Assembly: GCA_023415205.1 (NCBI GenBank)
Contig: JAEZLR010000030.1
Location: 62,001-126,000, forward strand
Length of the DNA: 64,000 bases
Source: Bacillota bacterium
GTDB taxonomy: Bacteria > Bacillota > Clostridia > DSM-8532
Reading direction: 5' to 3'
The translations under genes and the position numbers were made by a program. How positions within the stretch are numbered: the stretch's first letter is position 1; every line of letters starts with the position of its first letter. The notes under the pieces were generated by a model. It worked only from the letters and a program-made list of their open reading frames with translations, was not told where the DNA came from and ran no database searches. This document shows, in pieces, positions 16,748-25,648 of the stretch.

Positions 16748-17203
16748 ATGACAGCCGAGCCGGTTATCAGACCCATGATACTTACTGATCTGGACCAGGT
16801 GATGGTGGTGGAGCATAAGAGCTTTACCCTGCCCTGGACAAGAAGAATGCTAGAGGATGAGCTGTTTAATTCCCAGGCCTACTATTTTGTGCTGGAAGTC
16901 TCAGGCCTAATATGCGGTTATGGGGGCTATTGGAAGATCCTTGATGAGGGGCATATCACCAATGTTGCCATACACAGCGATTATCGGAGAATGGGGTATG
17001 GGAGGCGTCTTTTGGGCGCTCTTATTGAACATGCCAAATCCATGGAAATCCGTGCCATGACACTGGAGGTGCGGGTAAGCAATCATGCGGCTATTGCGCT
17101 TTACCAGGCCTATGGTTTTGAATCTGCGGGAATACGTAAAAGGTACTATTCCGATAACCAAGAGGATGCCCTGATTATGTGGCTTAGTTTTGATACACCC
17201 TGA
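16748..17203 (+). CDS. rimI: GNAT N-acetyltransferase RimI
   Basis: A 151-residue GNAT enzyme. ITNVAIHSDYRRMGYGRRLL is the acetyl-CoA-binding motif A, followed by LEVRVSNHAAIALYQAYGFE and a C-terminal RKRYYSDNQEDALIM, the RimI signature. RimI acetylates the N-terminus of ribosomal protein S18 in E. coli. Located directly behind tsaB, as in many Firmicutes where tsaE-tsaB-rimI-tsaD form one operon. Confidence 0.92.
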   Translation: MTAEPVIRPMILTDLDQVMVVEHKSFTLPWTRRMLEDELFNSQAYYFVLEVSGLICGYGGYWKILDEGHITNVAIHSDYRRMGYGRRLLGALIEHAKSMEIRAMTLEVRVSNHAAIALYQAYGFESAGIRKRYYSDNQEDALIMWLSFDTP

Positions 17204-17307
17204 GGATTTTTCTTCTTTGGTCCTTTGGAGTAGCAAATCCACTTGTTGTTTCATATTTTTTCATAGTGGTAGATAGAATGGTATGAATCCATTTCGGAGG
17301 TGCGCTT

Positions 17308-19719
17308 ATGGCGGTTACACCACTTCAGGCCGGAGCATTGAGAAGGAACTGTGATCCCTCGGTGTTTAAATTTCAGGATACTTCTTTGTTAACACCCTCC
17401 CGAGAGCTTATTGGCCAACAGCGGGCTTCCGAGGCAACGGATTTCGGTCTGGCCGTTCAACTGGACGGATATAATCTTTATATGGCGGGAGAGTCAGGGG
17501 AGGGCAAAACCCGTTATGCGCTGGAAAGTGCCCAGAAGCATGCCCGGCTGATGCCCATACCCGATGATTGGTGCTATGTCTATAATTTCGAGGACTCCAA
17601 CCGTCCAAAGACCATTAATCTTCCGGCCGGCATGGGGCGTGAATTTAAAAAAGACATGGAGGATTTCGTCAAGGTCATTGAGCAGGAAATCGTCCGCGCC
17701 TTTGACGGAGAGGATTATGAGACCGAGCGCTCCAGGATTATCAAGGAATTTCGTGAGAAAAAAGACGAATATATTGTTGAACTCAGTGAATTGGCTTCAG
17801 AGCGTGGATTTAAGGTAAAGCTGGCCAACTCGGGGATCTATTTTATGCCTGTGATTGATGGAGAACCCATTAGCGAAGAGGACTTTAAGGCCCTTGACGA
17901 GGATGCCAAGATTGAGCTCTCCAAATCCTCCGAGGCACTTCAAAATGAAACCGCAGATATTATCCGGAAAATCCGGGAAATTGAAATGGAGGCCGAATTG
18001 GCCATCCGGGAATGGGAAAACCAGATTGCTCTTTATGCCGTGGGTATCCATATTGACGATCTAAAGCAGAAATACAGTCTGTATTCCTTTATTATCGAGT
18101 ATCTGGATAAAGTGAAGGAAGATATCCTTGAAAATATCGAGCAACTTATTGGCAATGACTATTCGGCAGAGGATCAGCAGAACGCTCTCCTCCAGATGAT
18201 GATGAAGCGGGGTGGGGAGGATAATCCCTATGACCGCTACAAGGTCAATCTCTTGGTGGATAACAGCCGCCTCCACGGTGCTCCTGTCATCGTGGACTAT
18301 AATCCTACCTATTACAATCTCATGGGACGCTGTGAATACGAGAACGAATTTGGAACCATGACCACCGACTATACCATGATAAAGCCCGGGCTTTTTCATC
18401 AGGCCAATGGAGGATTTCTGATTCTTCAGGTGACGGATGTCCTGGCCAATCCCCAATCCTTCGAGGCCATCAAGCGCACCCTGAAAACCCGCCAGATTCT
18501 TATTGAGAATATCAAGGAACAAATGGGTCTTGTGGCGGTATCGGCGCTCAAGCCCGAGCCCATACCCATCAATGTGAAAATCATTTTGGTAGGAAGTGCT
18601 GAGATCTACCAGTTACTTTACAATTATGACCGGGATTTTAAAAAGTACTTTAAAATCAAGGCTGAATTTGATGAACAAATGGATTGGAACAATGATAATG
18701 TTCAGCGCTTGGCCCAATATATAGGGGCCTTCTGCAATAAAGAGGGGATCAATCATTTTGACAGGACAGGGGTCGCCGAGGTGGTTAATTATTCTTCCTG
18801 GGTGGTTCAGGATCAAAGGAAGCTGACAACGCGTTTTTCTGAGATCGTGAACATTCTTGGCGAAGCGGGAACCTGGTCAAGAATAGAGGGTAGCCCACTG
18901 GTCACCGAACGGCATGTGAAAAAGGCCATCCTTGAAAAAAGAAAGCGCTCCAACAAATATGACGAGGAGCTTTTGGAACTCATCCGGGAGGGTACACTTC
19001 TCATTGACACAGACGGATATGTGGTGGGACAGATCAATGGCCTGGCTGTTCTGGATTTAGGGGACTACACCTTTGGTAAACCCAATCGAATTACAGCGGC
19101 CACCTATATGGGGAAAAACGGGATTCTTGACATTGAACGGGAGGTGGAGACCGGAGGAACTACCCATTCCAAGGGTGTGCTGATCTTAAGCGGCTATATA
19201 GGGAAAAAATACGCCCAGGAAACGCCGTTGTCCCTGGCCGCAAGTATTTGCTTCGAACAGCTATACGGTGGTATTGAGGGCGATAGCGCTTCCTCTACCG
19301 AGCTTTTTGCCATTCTTTCGAGTCTGTCGGATCTCCCTATTTATCAGGGTGTTGCCGTAACAGGATCAGTCAATCAGCACGGCTTTATCCAGCCCATTGG
19401 GGGTGCAACCTTTAAAATAGAAGGCTTCTTTGAGATATGCAAAATCCATGGACTCAATGGCAAGCAAGGTGTTATAATACCTTATCAGAACGTAAGAAAT
19501 CTGGTGCTTTCCGATGAGGTGGTTGAGGCTGTAGATAAGGGACTATTCCATATCTATCCCATCAAAACCGTGGATGAGGGAATTGAGATTCTCACTGGTG
19601 TAACAGCAGGGGAGCGTCTCCCCGACGGAACTTTTCCGGCAGGCTCAGTCAATGACAGAGTCTATAAGAAGCTACGGCGTTTTGCAGAGACTACGGCCAA
19701 GTTCCATACATCGGTATAA
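17308..19719 (+). CDS. Lon-family (S16) ATP-dependent protease, LonB/YcbZ-type
   Basis: An 803-residue AAA+ protease of the LonB/LonC-like group (annotated as ATP-binding protein/S16 peptidase; YcbZ in E. coli). Walker A reads GESGEGKT near residue 60; a long charged helical insert (about 100-290) follows, then an AAA+ half with ANGGFLILQV. The C-terminal S16 domain has the catalytic serine in EGDSASSTE and the lysine in GGATFKIEG, so both dyad residues are present. It lacks the LAN domain of LonA. CGGAGG precedes the start. Takes the place where tsaD is often found. Confidence 0.9.
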   Translation: MAVTPLQAGALRRNCDPSVFKFQDTSLLTPSRELIGQQRASEATDFGLAVQLDGYNLYMAGESGEGKTRYALESAQKHARLMPIPDDWCYVYNFEDSNRPKTINLPAGMGREFKKDMEDFVKVIEQEIVRAFDGEDYETERSRIIKEFREKKDEYIVELSELASERGFKVKLANSGIYFMPVIDGEPISEEDFKALDEDAKIELSKSSEALQNETADIIRKIREIEMEAELAIREWENQIALYAVGIHIDDLKQKYSLYSFIIEYLDKVKEDILENIEQLIGNDYSAEDQQNALLQMMMKRGGEDNPYDRYKVNLLVDNSRLHGAPVIVDYNPTYYNLMGRCEYENEFGTMTTDYTMIKPGLFHQANGGFLILQVTDVLANPQSFEAIKRTLKTRQILIENIKEQMGLVAVSALKPEPIPINVKIILVGSAEIYQLLYNYDRDFKKYFKIKAEFDEQMDWNNDNVQRLAQYIGAFCNKEGINHFDRTGVAEVVNYSSWVVQDQRKLTTRFSEIVNILGEAGTWSRIEGSPLVTERHVKKAILEKRKRSNKYDEELLELIREGTLLIDTDGYVVGQINGLAVLDLGDYTFGKPNRITAATYMGKNGILDIEREVETGGTTHSKGVLILSGYIGKKYAQETPLSLAASICFEQLYGGIEGDSASSTELFAILSSLSDLPIYQGVAVTGSVNQHGFIQPIGGATFKIEGFFEICKIHGLNGKQGVIIPYQNVRNLVLSDEVVEAVDKGLFHIYPIKTVDEGIEILTGVTAGERLPDGTFPAGSVNDRVYKKLRRFAETTAKFHTSV

Positions 19720-19745
19720 GCTTTAAGTAAACCACGGAGGGTATT

Positions 19746-20045
19746 ATGAGTCTATTTGAGGCAGGTATGCTGCTCTGTTTTGGTGCGGCATGGCCCACAT
19801 CCATAGTCAAATCACTGAAATCTCGATCTACCCAGGGGAAGAGTGTAACCTTTCTCTTTATCGTACTGGTCGGCTATGTTTTTGGTATTATACACAAGAT
19901 TCTCTATAGTATGGATATTGTTTTGATATTTTATATTATCAATCTCATTATGGTCTCTACCGATACCTTGATTTACTTCAGAAACAAGAAGCTGGAAGCC
20001 GACGGTCGTGGTTCTCTTAACCCGGCCAAGGACAGAGAACAATGA
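19746..20045 (+). CDS. PQ-loop/SemiSWEET-like small membrane protein
   Basis: A 99-residue protein with three predicted transmembrane helices and a SAM-like polar pattern in the first loop, AWPTSIVKSLKSRSTQGKS, which is the proline-containing repeat of MtN3/PQ-loop transporters. One repeat unit of three helices is the SemiSWEET size, so it may act as a dimeric small-solute carrier. It follows the Lon-like protease by 26 bases with a GGAGGG site and ends just before a terminator. Family call is moderate; substrate unknown. Confidence 0.6.
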   Translation: MSLFEAGMLLCFGAAWPTSIVKSLKSRSTQGKSVTFLFIVLVGYVFGIIHKILYSMDIVLIFYIINLIMVSTDTLIYFRNKKLEADGRGSLNPAKDREQ

Positions 20046-20073
20046 ATTTATCAGTCCTGAACCCATAAAGGAA

Positions 20074-20111
20074 TCATCCTTAAAGAGCACTTTTGGGATG
20101 ACTCTTTTTTT
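20074..20111 (+). terminator. Terminator after the PQ-loop gene
   Basis: TCATCC (20074-20079) pairs with GGATGA (20096-20101), with an inner AAAG/CTTT step, and is followed by CTC and seven T (20105-20111). It ends the tsaE-to-PQ-loop stretch. Confidence 0.75.
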
Positions 20112-20204
20112 GTTTATAAAGGTACATCAACCGGCATAAGGCTATGATCTACGTCTTAGGGACAAACTCCATAAGACTAAGCATGGAATAGAACTATTGA
20201 GCTA

Positions 20205-20233
20205 TTGACTCTGAATGGGGCAGAGAGTAATCT
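20205..20233 (+). promoter_or_regulatory. Possible promoter of the sugar kinase gene
   Basis: TTGACT (20205-20210), 17 bases, TAATCT (20228-20233). The -35 is good and the -10 is weak, so this is a tentative call. Confidence 0.4.
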
Positions 20234-20318
20234 GTAGATGCAAAAAGAAACCCTGTCCCAATTAAGGTCTATTTTTCAGCGATATTATTATGAATCATGG
20301 ATTATGGGGGTGTATGGT

Positions 20319-21287
20319 TTGAAGGAAAAGACGATTGATGTGACTTCTTTGGGGGAGCTATTAATTGATATGACTCCTCATGGAATCAGCCCGCAGGGTA
20401 ATGCCCTACTAGAGGTGAATCCTGGTGGTGCGCCCTGCAATGTTCTGGCTATGGTCAGTAAGCTGGGCGGTAAAACCGCATTCATCGGGAAAGTGGGAGA
20501 GGACCAGTTTGGCAGACTTCTGGAAGAAGCCTTGAATGAGCAAAGCATCTTAACCGATGGCCTTGTCAAGGACATCCGCTATGCCACTACCCTGGCCTTT
20601 GTTCATCTGGATCAAAAAGGGGATCGTAGCTTTAGCTTTTGCAGAAAACCCGGTGCCGACATGATGCTGGAGAAACAGGATGTCTGTGAGGAGCTTATTG
20701 CACAAGCAAAGGTCTTTCATTTCGGGACACTGTCCATGACTAACGAGCCCAGTTTAAGTGCCACTAAACATGCAGTAGATCTGGCAAAAAAGCACCAGTG
20801 CCTGATCTCCTTTGATCCTAATATCAGGCCACCCCTCTGGGACTCCCTTGATAATGCCAAAATACAAATGGCTTATGGCTTAGGGCAATGTGACATTCTT
20901 AAGATTTCAGATAATGAAATTCAGCTTTTTACGGGTTTAACGGATCTGGATAAAGCCGCAGAGAGGCTTATTACCGATTATCCAAACATCCGATTGATGT
21001 TTTTGACTCTGGGAAGGAACGGCAGCCGTTACTATTACGGTTCTTCAACACAGACACTGGAAACCTTCCTGGATGTGGACACCGTAGATACCACGGGTGC
21101 AGGGGATACCTTTACAGGCTGTTGTCTTTATTTCATCACCCAGTATGGGCTTGACGCCCTTGATGAAGAAAAGCTCAGCCATATGGTTCGTTTTGCCAAT
21201 GGCGCGGCCTCTCTTATCACCACCAAAAAAGGGGCATTGAAGGTTATGCCCCAGCGAAAGGACATCGAAGACTTAATTGATGGTTGA
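20319..21287 (+). CDS. PfkB-family sugar kinase (probable fructokinase)
   Basis: A 322-residue ribokinase/PfkB kinase. VTSLGELLIDMTP at the start and NPGGAPCNVL then KLGGKTAFIGKVGEDQFG are family signature one; DTTGAGDTFTGC is signature two with the catalytic aspartate. The Clostridial fructokinases have this pattern, and a polyol dehydrogenase follows. I chose the TTG at 20319 with GGGGGTG upstream because it gives the usual N-terminus and length; in-frame ATGs at 20238 and 20304 lack ribosome binding sites. Confidence 0.88.
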   Translation: MKEKTIDVTSLGELLIDMTPHGISPQGNALLEVNPGGAPCNVLAMVSKLGGKTAFIGKVGEDQFGRLLEEALNEQSILTDGLVKDIRYATTLAFVHLDQKGDRSFSFCRKPGADMMLEKQDVCEELIAQAKVFHFGTLSMTNEPSLSATKHAVDLAKKHQCLISFDPNIRPPLWDSLDNAKIQMAYGLGQCDILKISDNEIQLFTGLTDLDKAAERLITDYPNIRLMFLTLGRNGSRYYYGSSTQTLETFLDVDTVDTTGAGDTFTGCCLYFITQYGLDALDEEKLSHMVRFANGAASLITTKKGALKVMPQRKDIEDLIDG

Positions 21288-21340
21288 CCGAGGACTCAAA
21301 ACCACATAAGGCTCATGGATAGACTGAAAGGGGAATAAAA

Positions 21341-22369
21341 ATGAAAGCAGCAGTGTATAAAGGTCACGGTAGAATGGATGTGGATGAGGTCCCTACGCCC
21401 CAACCTGGCGCGAGGGAAATTCTTGTTAAGGTACAAGCCTGTGGTATTTGTGGAACCGATGTCCACATTTTTGAAGGTGCCGAGGGTGCGGCAGCCACTG
21501 TACCCCCTGTTATACTGGGCCATGAATTTTCAGGAGTGGTGGAACAAGTGGGGGCAGAGGTTCGTGGAATTCGTGTGGGAGACCGGGTTTCGGTTGACCC
21601 CAACACCCTTTGTGGATGCTGCTCCTTCTGCAAAGCAGGGTTAGGGCACTTTTGTGAGCAGATGATCGGATACGGAACCACCACCGACGGAGGTTTTGCG
21701 CAGTATTGTGTCGTGCCTTATCAGCAGGCCTACAGGCTTGCGGATCATATCTCCTTTGAGGAGGGTGCTCTATGTGAACCTGTAGCGTGTTGTCTTCATG
21801 GTATCGATTTATGCGAAATCAAGGCCGGCAGTACAGTGATGGTCATTGGTGGCGGAACCATTGGTTTGATCATGGTTCAATTAGCGAAGATCAGTGGTGC
21901 TTCTAAAGTGATCCTCATAGAGCCCGTAACCGAAAAGCGTGCCCTTGGTCTTAAGGTTGGAGCCGACTGGGCGATCGATCCTCAGCATGAAGATGTTGAG
22001 GCCCTATTGAAGGAACAGAAAATAGACAGGATAGAAGCCGTGATAGAATGTGTGGGCCTTAAGCGTACCATGTTGGATGCCATCAAATATGCGGGTAAAA
22101 AATCCGTTGTCATGTTTTTTGGTTTGGGCAATCCTGATGATGAAATCCCTGTTAAGCCCTTTGAATTGTTCAAAAAGGAAATCACCCTCAAGGCATCCTT
22201 TATTAATCCCTATACCCAGGCAAGGGCGGTTGAGCTGATAAATTCGGGGCGGATAGATGTTAAATCCCTAGTTACACAAAGCATATCATTGGAGGAATTA
22301 CGTGAAGCACTGGCCAGCCCCGAAAAAAGAAGGGGCTGCAAGACAGTTGTTAACCCGTGGCAGCCCTAA
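21341..22369 (+). CDS. Zinc-dependent medium-chain dehydrogenase, sorbitol dehydrogenase-like
   Basis: A 342-residue MDR enzyme. The catalytic zinc ligands are in CGICGTDVH and GHEFSGVV, the structural zinc loop has four cysteines in LCGCCSFCKAGLGHFC, and the Rossmann motif is VIGGGTIGLI with an acidic residue after the second strand (LIEP), which fits NAD rather than NADP. Sorbitol, xylitol and threonine dehydrogenases share this plan. Next to a fructokinase-like gene, a sorbitol to fructose to fructose-6-phosphate route is plausible. Confidence 0.85.
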   Translation: MKAAVYKGHGRMDVDEVPTPQPGAREILVKVQACGICGTDVHIFEGAEGAAATVPPVILGHEFSGVVEQVGAEVRGIRVGDRVSVDPNTLCGCCSFCKAGLGHFCEQMIGYGTTTDGGFAQYCVVPYQQAYRLADHISFEEGALCEPVACCLHGIDLCEIKAGSTVMVIGGGTIGLIMVQLAKISGASKVILIEPVTEKRALGLKVGADWAIDPQHEDVEALLKEQKIDRIEAVIECVGLKRTMLDAIKYAGKKSVVMFFGLGNPDDEIPVKPFELFKKEITLKASFINPYTQARAVELINSGRIDVKSLVTQSISLEELREALASPEKRRGCKTVVNPWQP

Positions 22370-22384
22370 GAGGATAAAAATTAT

Positions 22385-22419
22385 GAAGCCGGCCGTTATT
22401 TACGGTCGGCTTCGGTTTT
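22385..22419 (+). terminator. Terminator after the dehydrogenase gene
   Basis: GAAGCCGGCCGT (22385-22396) pairs with ACGGTCGGCTTC (22402-22413), 12 bp with one G-U, followed by GGTTTT. The minus-strand operon ends at 22475, so it may partly serve both strands. Confidence 0.85.
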
Positions 22420-22474
22420 AGATGGAATATAATGTCCCTTAAGAGCAAGGTTCTTTCAAACCCTTTCTCCCTTT

Positions 22475-22699
22475 TTAGAAAATCCAGTCATAGAGTAAAA
22501 AGAGAAAAAAGTAAATGCCCGCTATGGCAAGTGCCCAGGGAAGAAAAACCCTGTAGACGGCAAGGATAATGGCAAGGATATCCTTCCATTGAAGCTTAAG
22601 TCTTTCTTCTTTCTCGGTGGTCGCCATAGGACTCTCGCCTTCATTTATTGTGTAAGCTTTATAGGGGTCCTGCTTAGTCATTAATTCGCTATTGTCCAA
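22475..22699 (-). CDS. Small membrane protein at the end of the opp operon
   Basis: A 74-residue protein with a charged, hydrophilic first half and one or two hydrophobic segments at the end (ILAIILAVYRVFLPWALAIA and following). It is 53 bases behind oppF on the same strand and probably shares its transcript. A TTG start at 22699 has GAGGA at a usable distance; an ATG six codons later has none. Not recognised; similar small tail-anchored proteins are often found behind opp genes in Clostridia, but no function is known to me. Confidence 0.55.
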   Translation of the reverse strand: MDNSELMTKQDPYKAYTINEGESPMATTEKEERLKLQWKDILAIILAVYRVFLPWALAIAGIYFFLFLLYDWIF

Positions 22700-22752
22700 T
22701 CAACTCATCCTCATCAATTGTTTTTACTCATACAGAGGGATAGATTTGGTGG

Positions 22753-23727
22753 CTAATCATCTGTGGCATAATGGCAGGCTACAAAGTGATTATTTCCCTT
22801 ATTCAGTAGCTTTGGGTTATCCACTTTACACATTTCCGTGGCGATGGGGCAGCGGGTGTGGAATTTACAGCCCTCCGGAGGGTTGGCTGGTGAGGGAATA
22901 TCCCCTTCCAACACAATCCTATCCCGCTTAAGTGTGGGGTCGGGAATAGGTACGGCTGACATTAAAGCCCTTGTATAGGGATGGAGCGGTTTGCTAAAGA
23001 CATTCTTTTTTGGCCCAATTTCTACTATGGAGCCTAGATACATAATGCCCACTCGGTTTGAGATATGTTCCACCACCGACAGGTCATGGGATATGAAAAG
23101 ATAGGTTAAGCCATGCTCCTTCTGAAGATCCATCATGAGGTTGATAATCTGGGACTGAATGGACACATCAAGGGCCGATACCGGCTCATCGGCAACGATA
23201 AACTCCGGAGAGACTGCCAGTGCTCTGGCTATGCCGATACGCTGACGCTGCCCCCCGGAAAATTCGTGGGGATAGCGATCCATATAATAGGAGGGCAGGC
23301 CGCAGTCATCCATTATCTTTGCCACACGGCTGTCATAGTCTTCCTTTTTACAGAGCTTATGATCCAGCAGAGCCTCGCCAATAATATTTCCTACAGTCAT
23401 TCTAGGATTAAGCGAGCTGTAGGGATCCTGAAAAACAATCTGCATTTTTGGTCTCAGCTCACGCAATTCCTTACGTCTCAGCTTAAAAACATCCACATTA
23501 TTAAAGTATACATTTCCCTCGGTTTTTTCATAAAGCCGAAGGAGGGTTCTCCCTATGGTACTTTTACCACAGCCCGACTCTCCTACAAGGCCCAGAGTCT
23601 CCCCTCTGTTTATTTCAAAGGAAACATCGTCAACAGCCTTTACATAGCCCACGGTCTTTTGAAAGACACCGTCAGTGATGGGAAAATACTTTTTAAGGTT
23701 TTCTATCTTAACCAATGGCTGGTTCAT
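22753..23727 (-). CDS. oppF: Oligopeptide ABC transporter ATP-binding protein OppF
   Basis: A 324-residue ATPase: Walker A GESGCGKS, signature FSGGQRQRIG, Walker B FIVADEPVSALD and switch histidine ISHDL. The C-terminal oligopeptide-transporter domain holds CKFHTRCPIATEMC, a cysteine set known in Opp/Dpp ATPases to bind an iron-sulfur cluster. Its ATG overlaps the oppD stop by four bases, so the pair is translationally coupled. With OppD it drives peptide import. Confidence 0.93.
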   Translation of the reverse strand: MNQPLVKIENLKKYFPITDGVFQKTVGYVKAVDDVSFEINRGETLGLVGESGCGKSTIGRTLLRLYEKTEGNVYFNNVDVFKLRRKELRELRPKMQIVFQDPYSSLNPRMTVGNIIGEALLDHKLCKKEDYDSRVAKIMDDCGLPSYYMDRYPHEFSGGQRQRIGIARALAVSPEFIVADEPVSALDVSIQSQIINLMMDLQKEHGLTYLFISHDLSVVEHISNRVGIMYLGSIVEIGPKKNVFSKPLHPYTRALMSAVPIPDPTLKRDRIVLEGDIPSPANPPEGCKFHTRCPIATEMCKVDNPKLLNKGNNHFVACHYATDD

Positions 23728-24710
23728 ACCCTCACCCCTTCCTTGTCAAAGAGTCTGCAGGCCACCTTGTGATTATTTCCTAAATCCAGCAGGGGAGGTA
23801 TGGCATCAACGCACTTATCCATACAAAACTGGCATCGGCTGTGAAAATAACAGCTATCCACTAATCCAATGGGATTAGGCACCTGCCCCGGAATAGAGTA
23901 CAGCCGTTCCTGGGGTTTTGATATAATGGGTTTGGATTTGAGTAGCCCTATGGTATAAGGGTGCTTGGTATTCTTAAATATTTCGTAAACAGGGCCCTCT
24001 TCAATAACCTTACCTGCATACATGACCACCACATAATCGGCCATTTCAGCCACCACACCCAGATCATGGGTAATCAGCATGACGGACATGCCCAACTTTT
24101 TCTTCATATCCCTTATGAGATCTAAAATCTGGGCTTGAATGGTTACGTCCAGAGCTGTGGTAGGCTCATCGGCTATAAGGAGCCTGGGGTTACAGGATAA
24201 GGCCATAGCCGTCATGATACGCTGGCGCATGCCCCCTGAAAGCTGGTGGGGATAGGAATCATAAACACCCTCGGCCCTGGGGATGTTGACCAGTTCAATC
24301 ATTTCAATCGCCTTCGCCTTGGCCTCAGCCCCGGAGAGCTTTTCGTGAAGGATTATGGACTCGGCGATCTGTTCACCAACCTTGAAGACAGGGTTTAAAG
24401 AAGTCATAGGCTCCTGAAAAATCATGCTGATTTCATTGCCGTTTAGATGACGAATGTCGTCCTCCTTGGCCTTCAAGAGATCCTGCCCATTATATATGAT
24501 TTCACCTGCGGCGATCTCGCCGGGAGGCGTTGCAATCAGGCGCATAAGGGATAATGCAGTAACGGATTTTCCACAACCCGATTCCCCAACCACACAAACC
24601 GTTTCCCCTTCGTTCACTTTGAAGGTTACGCCGTTAACGGCCTTAACCGTACCCCGGTCGGTATGAAAATAGGTATGTAAATTTTTAAATTCTACCAATG
24701 CTTTTGCCAT
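23724..24710 (-). CDS. oppD: Oligopeptide ABC transporter ATP-binding protein OppD
   Basis: A 328-residue ATPase: Walker A GESGCGKS, signature LSGGMRQRI, Walker B LLIADEPTTALD, switch histidine ITHDL, and the C-terminal cysteine cluster CYFHSRCQFCMDKC. The sequence around NEISMIFQEPMTSLNP is the Q-loop. Thirteen bases behind oppC. Confidence 0.93.
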   Translation of the reverse strand: MAKALVEFKNLHTYFHTDRGTVKAVNGVTFKVNEGETVCVVGESGCGKSVTALSLMRLIATPPGEIAAGEIIYNGQDLLKAKEDDIRHLNGNEISMIFQEPMTSLNPVFKVGEQIAESIILHEKLSGAEAKAKAIEMIELVNIPRAEGVYDSYPHQLSGGMRQRIMTAMALSCNPRLLIADEPTTALDVTIQAQILDLIRDMKKKLGMSVMLITHDLGVVAEMADYVVVMYAGKVIEEGPVYEIFKNTKHPYTIGLLKSKPIISKPQERLYSIPGQVPNPIGLVDSCYFHSRCQFCMDKCVDAIPPLLDLGNNHKVACRLFDKEGVRV

Positions 24711-24723
24711 CTAGCTAGCCTCC

Positions 24724-25635
24724 CTACTGTTTCATCTTCGGGTCAAAGGCATCTCTTAAGCCATTTCCGATGAAATTGATAGCCATTACGGTAATAAAAA
24801 TCATAATCCCGGGTGGAATCCACAGCCAGGGCCGAAGCTTGAACTCCTTAAAGTCGTTGACAACGTTGACCATATTCCCCCATGACGGGTATGGAGGTGC
24901 TACGCCAAGCCCAAGGAAGCTCAAGGTGGATTCAAGGATGATGGATCCGCTGATATTGAGTGTTGTATTGACGATAATCACCGGAATGACGTTGGGAACG
25001 AGGTGCTTGAATATTTTCCGACTGTCCCGGAGCCCAAGGGCTTCAGTGGCCATCATGAATTCCTGCTCCCGCAAGGAGAGTATCTGGCCTCGGACAAGAC
25101 GGGCCAGTGATGGCCAGGTCAGCACACCGATAATAAACATAACATAGTAAATGCGCGCCTCCGGGGTGACTCTCAAATCTGAGATGATGGAGGCCAGCAC
25201 CAATAAAATAGGTAAAAGGGGAAGCCCCATAAAAACATCGGTGACCCGCATGAGAAAGCTGTCTATTTTCCCACCGTAATAGCCTGACGTACCACCAACA
25301 AACACACCGATTAAAACGGTAATGAGAGTGGATACCAGACCAACGGTAAGAGAGATTCTTCCGCCATAAAGTAGTCTGAGTAAAACATCGCGCCCGGCCA
25401 AGTCGGTGCCTAACCAATGGGCCATACTGGGGGGCTTCTTGGCATTAATGATTTTTGTTTGTAGAATATCATAGGGTGATAGAATGGGTCCTAATATACA
25501 AAGGATAGTCACAACGGCCAAGGTGATGAGGCCAATGATGGCCAGCTTGTTTCTTAGGAACCGTTTCATGGCCATAGCCCCGGGAGACAGTATTCTTTCT
25601 TGTTCCTGATCTGGCTTCAATTTATCTCTGCTCAT
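24724..25635 (-). CDS. oppC: Oligopeptide ABC transporter permease OppC
   Basis: A 303-residue permease with an N-terminal helix preceded by a cytoplasmic segment, then five more helices; the EAA loop region is EFMMATEALGLRDSRKIFKH with the conserved glycine, which docks onto the ATPases. ILSPYDI and HWLGTDLAGRDVLLRLLYG are typical OppC/DppC sequences. Paired with oppB 13 bases upstream. Confidence 0.93.
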   Translation of the reverse strand: MSRDKLKPDQEQERILSPGAMAMKRFLRNKLAIIGLITLAVVTILCILGPILSPYDILQTKIINAKKPPSMAHWLGTDLAGRDVLLRLLYGGRISLTVGLVSTLITVLIGVFVGGTSGYYGGKIDSFLMRVTDVFMGLPLLPILLVLASIISDLRVTPEARIYYVMFIIGVLTWPSLARLVRGQILSLREQEFMMATEALGLRDSRKIFKHLVPNVIPVIIVNTTLNISGSIILESTLSFLGLGVAPPYPSWGNMVNVVNDFKEFKLRPWLWIPPGIMIFITVMAINFIGNGLRDAFDPKMKQ

Positions 25636-25648
25636 TTCTTCGTCCCCC

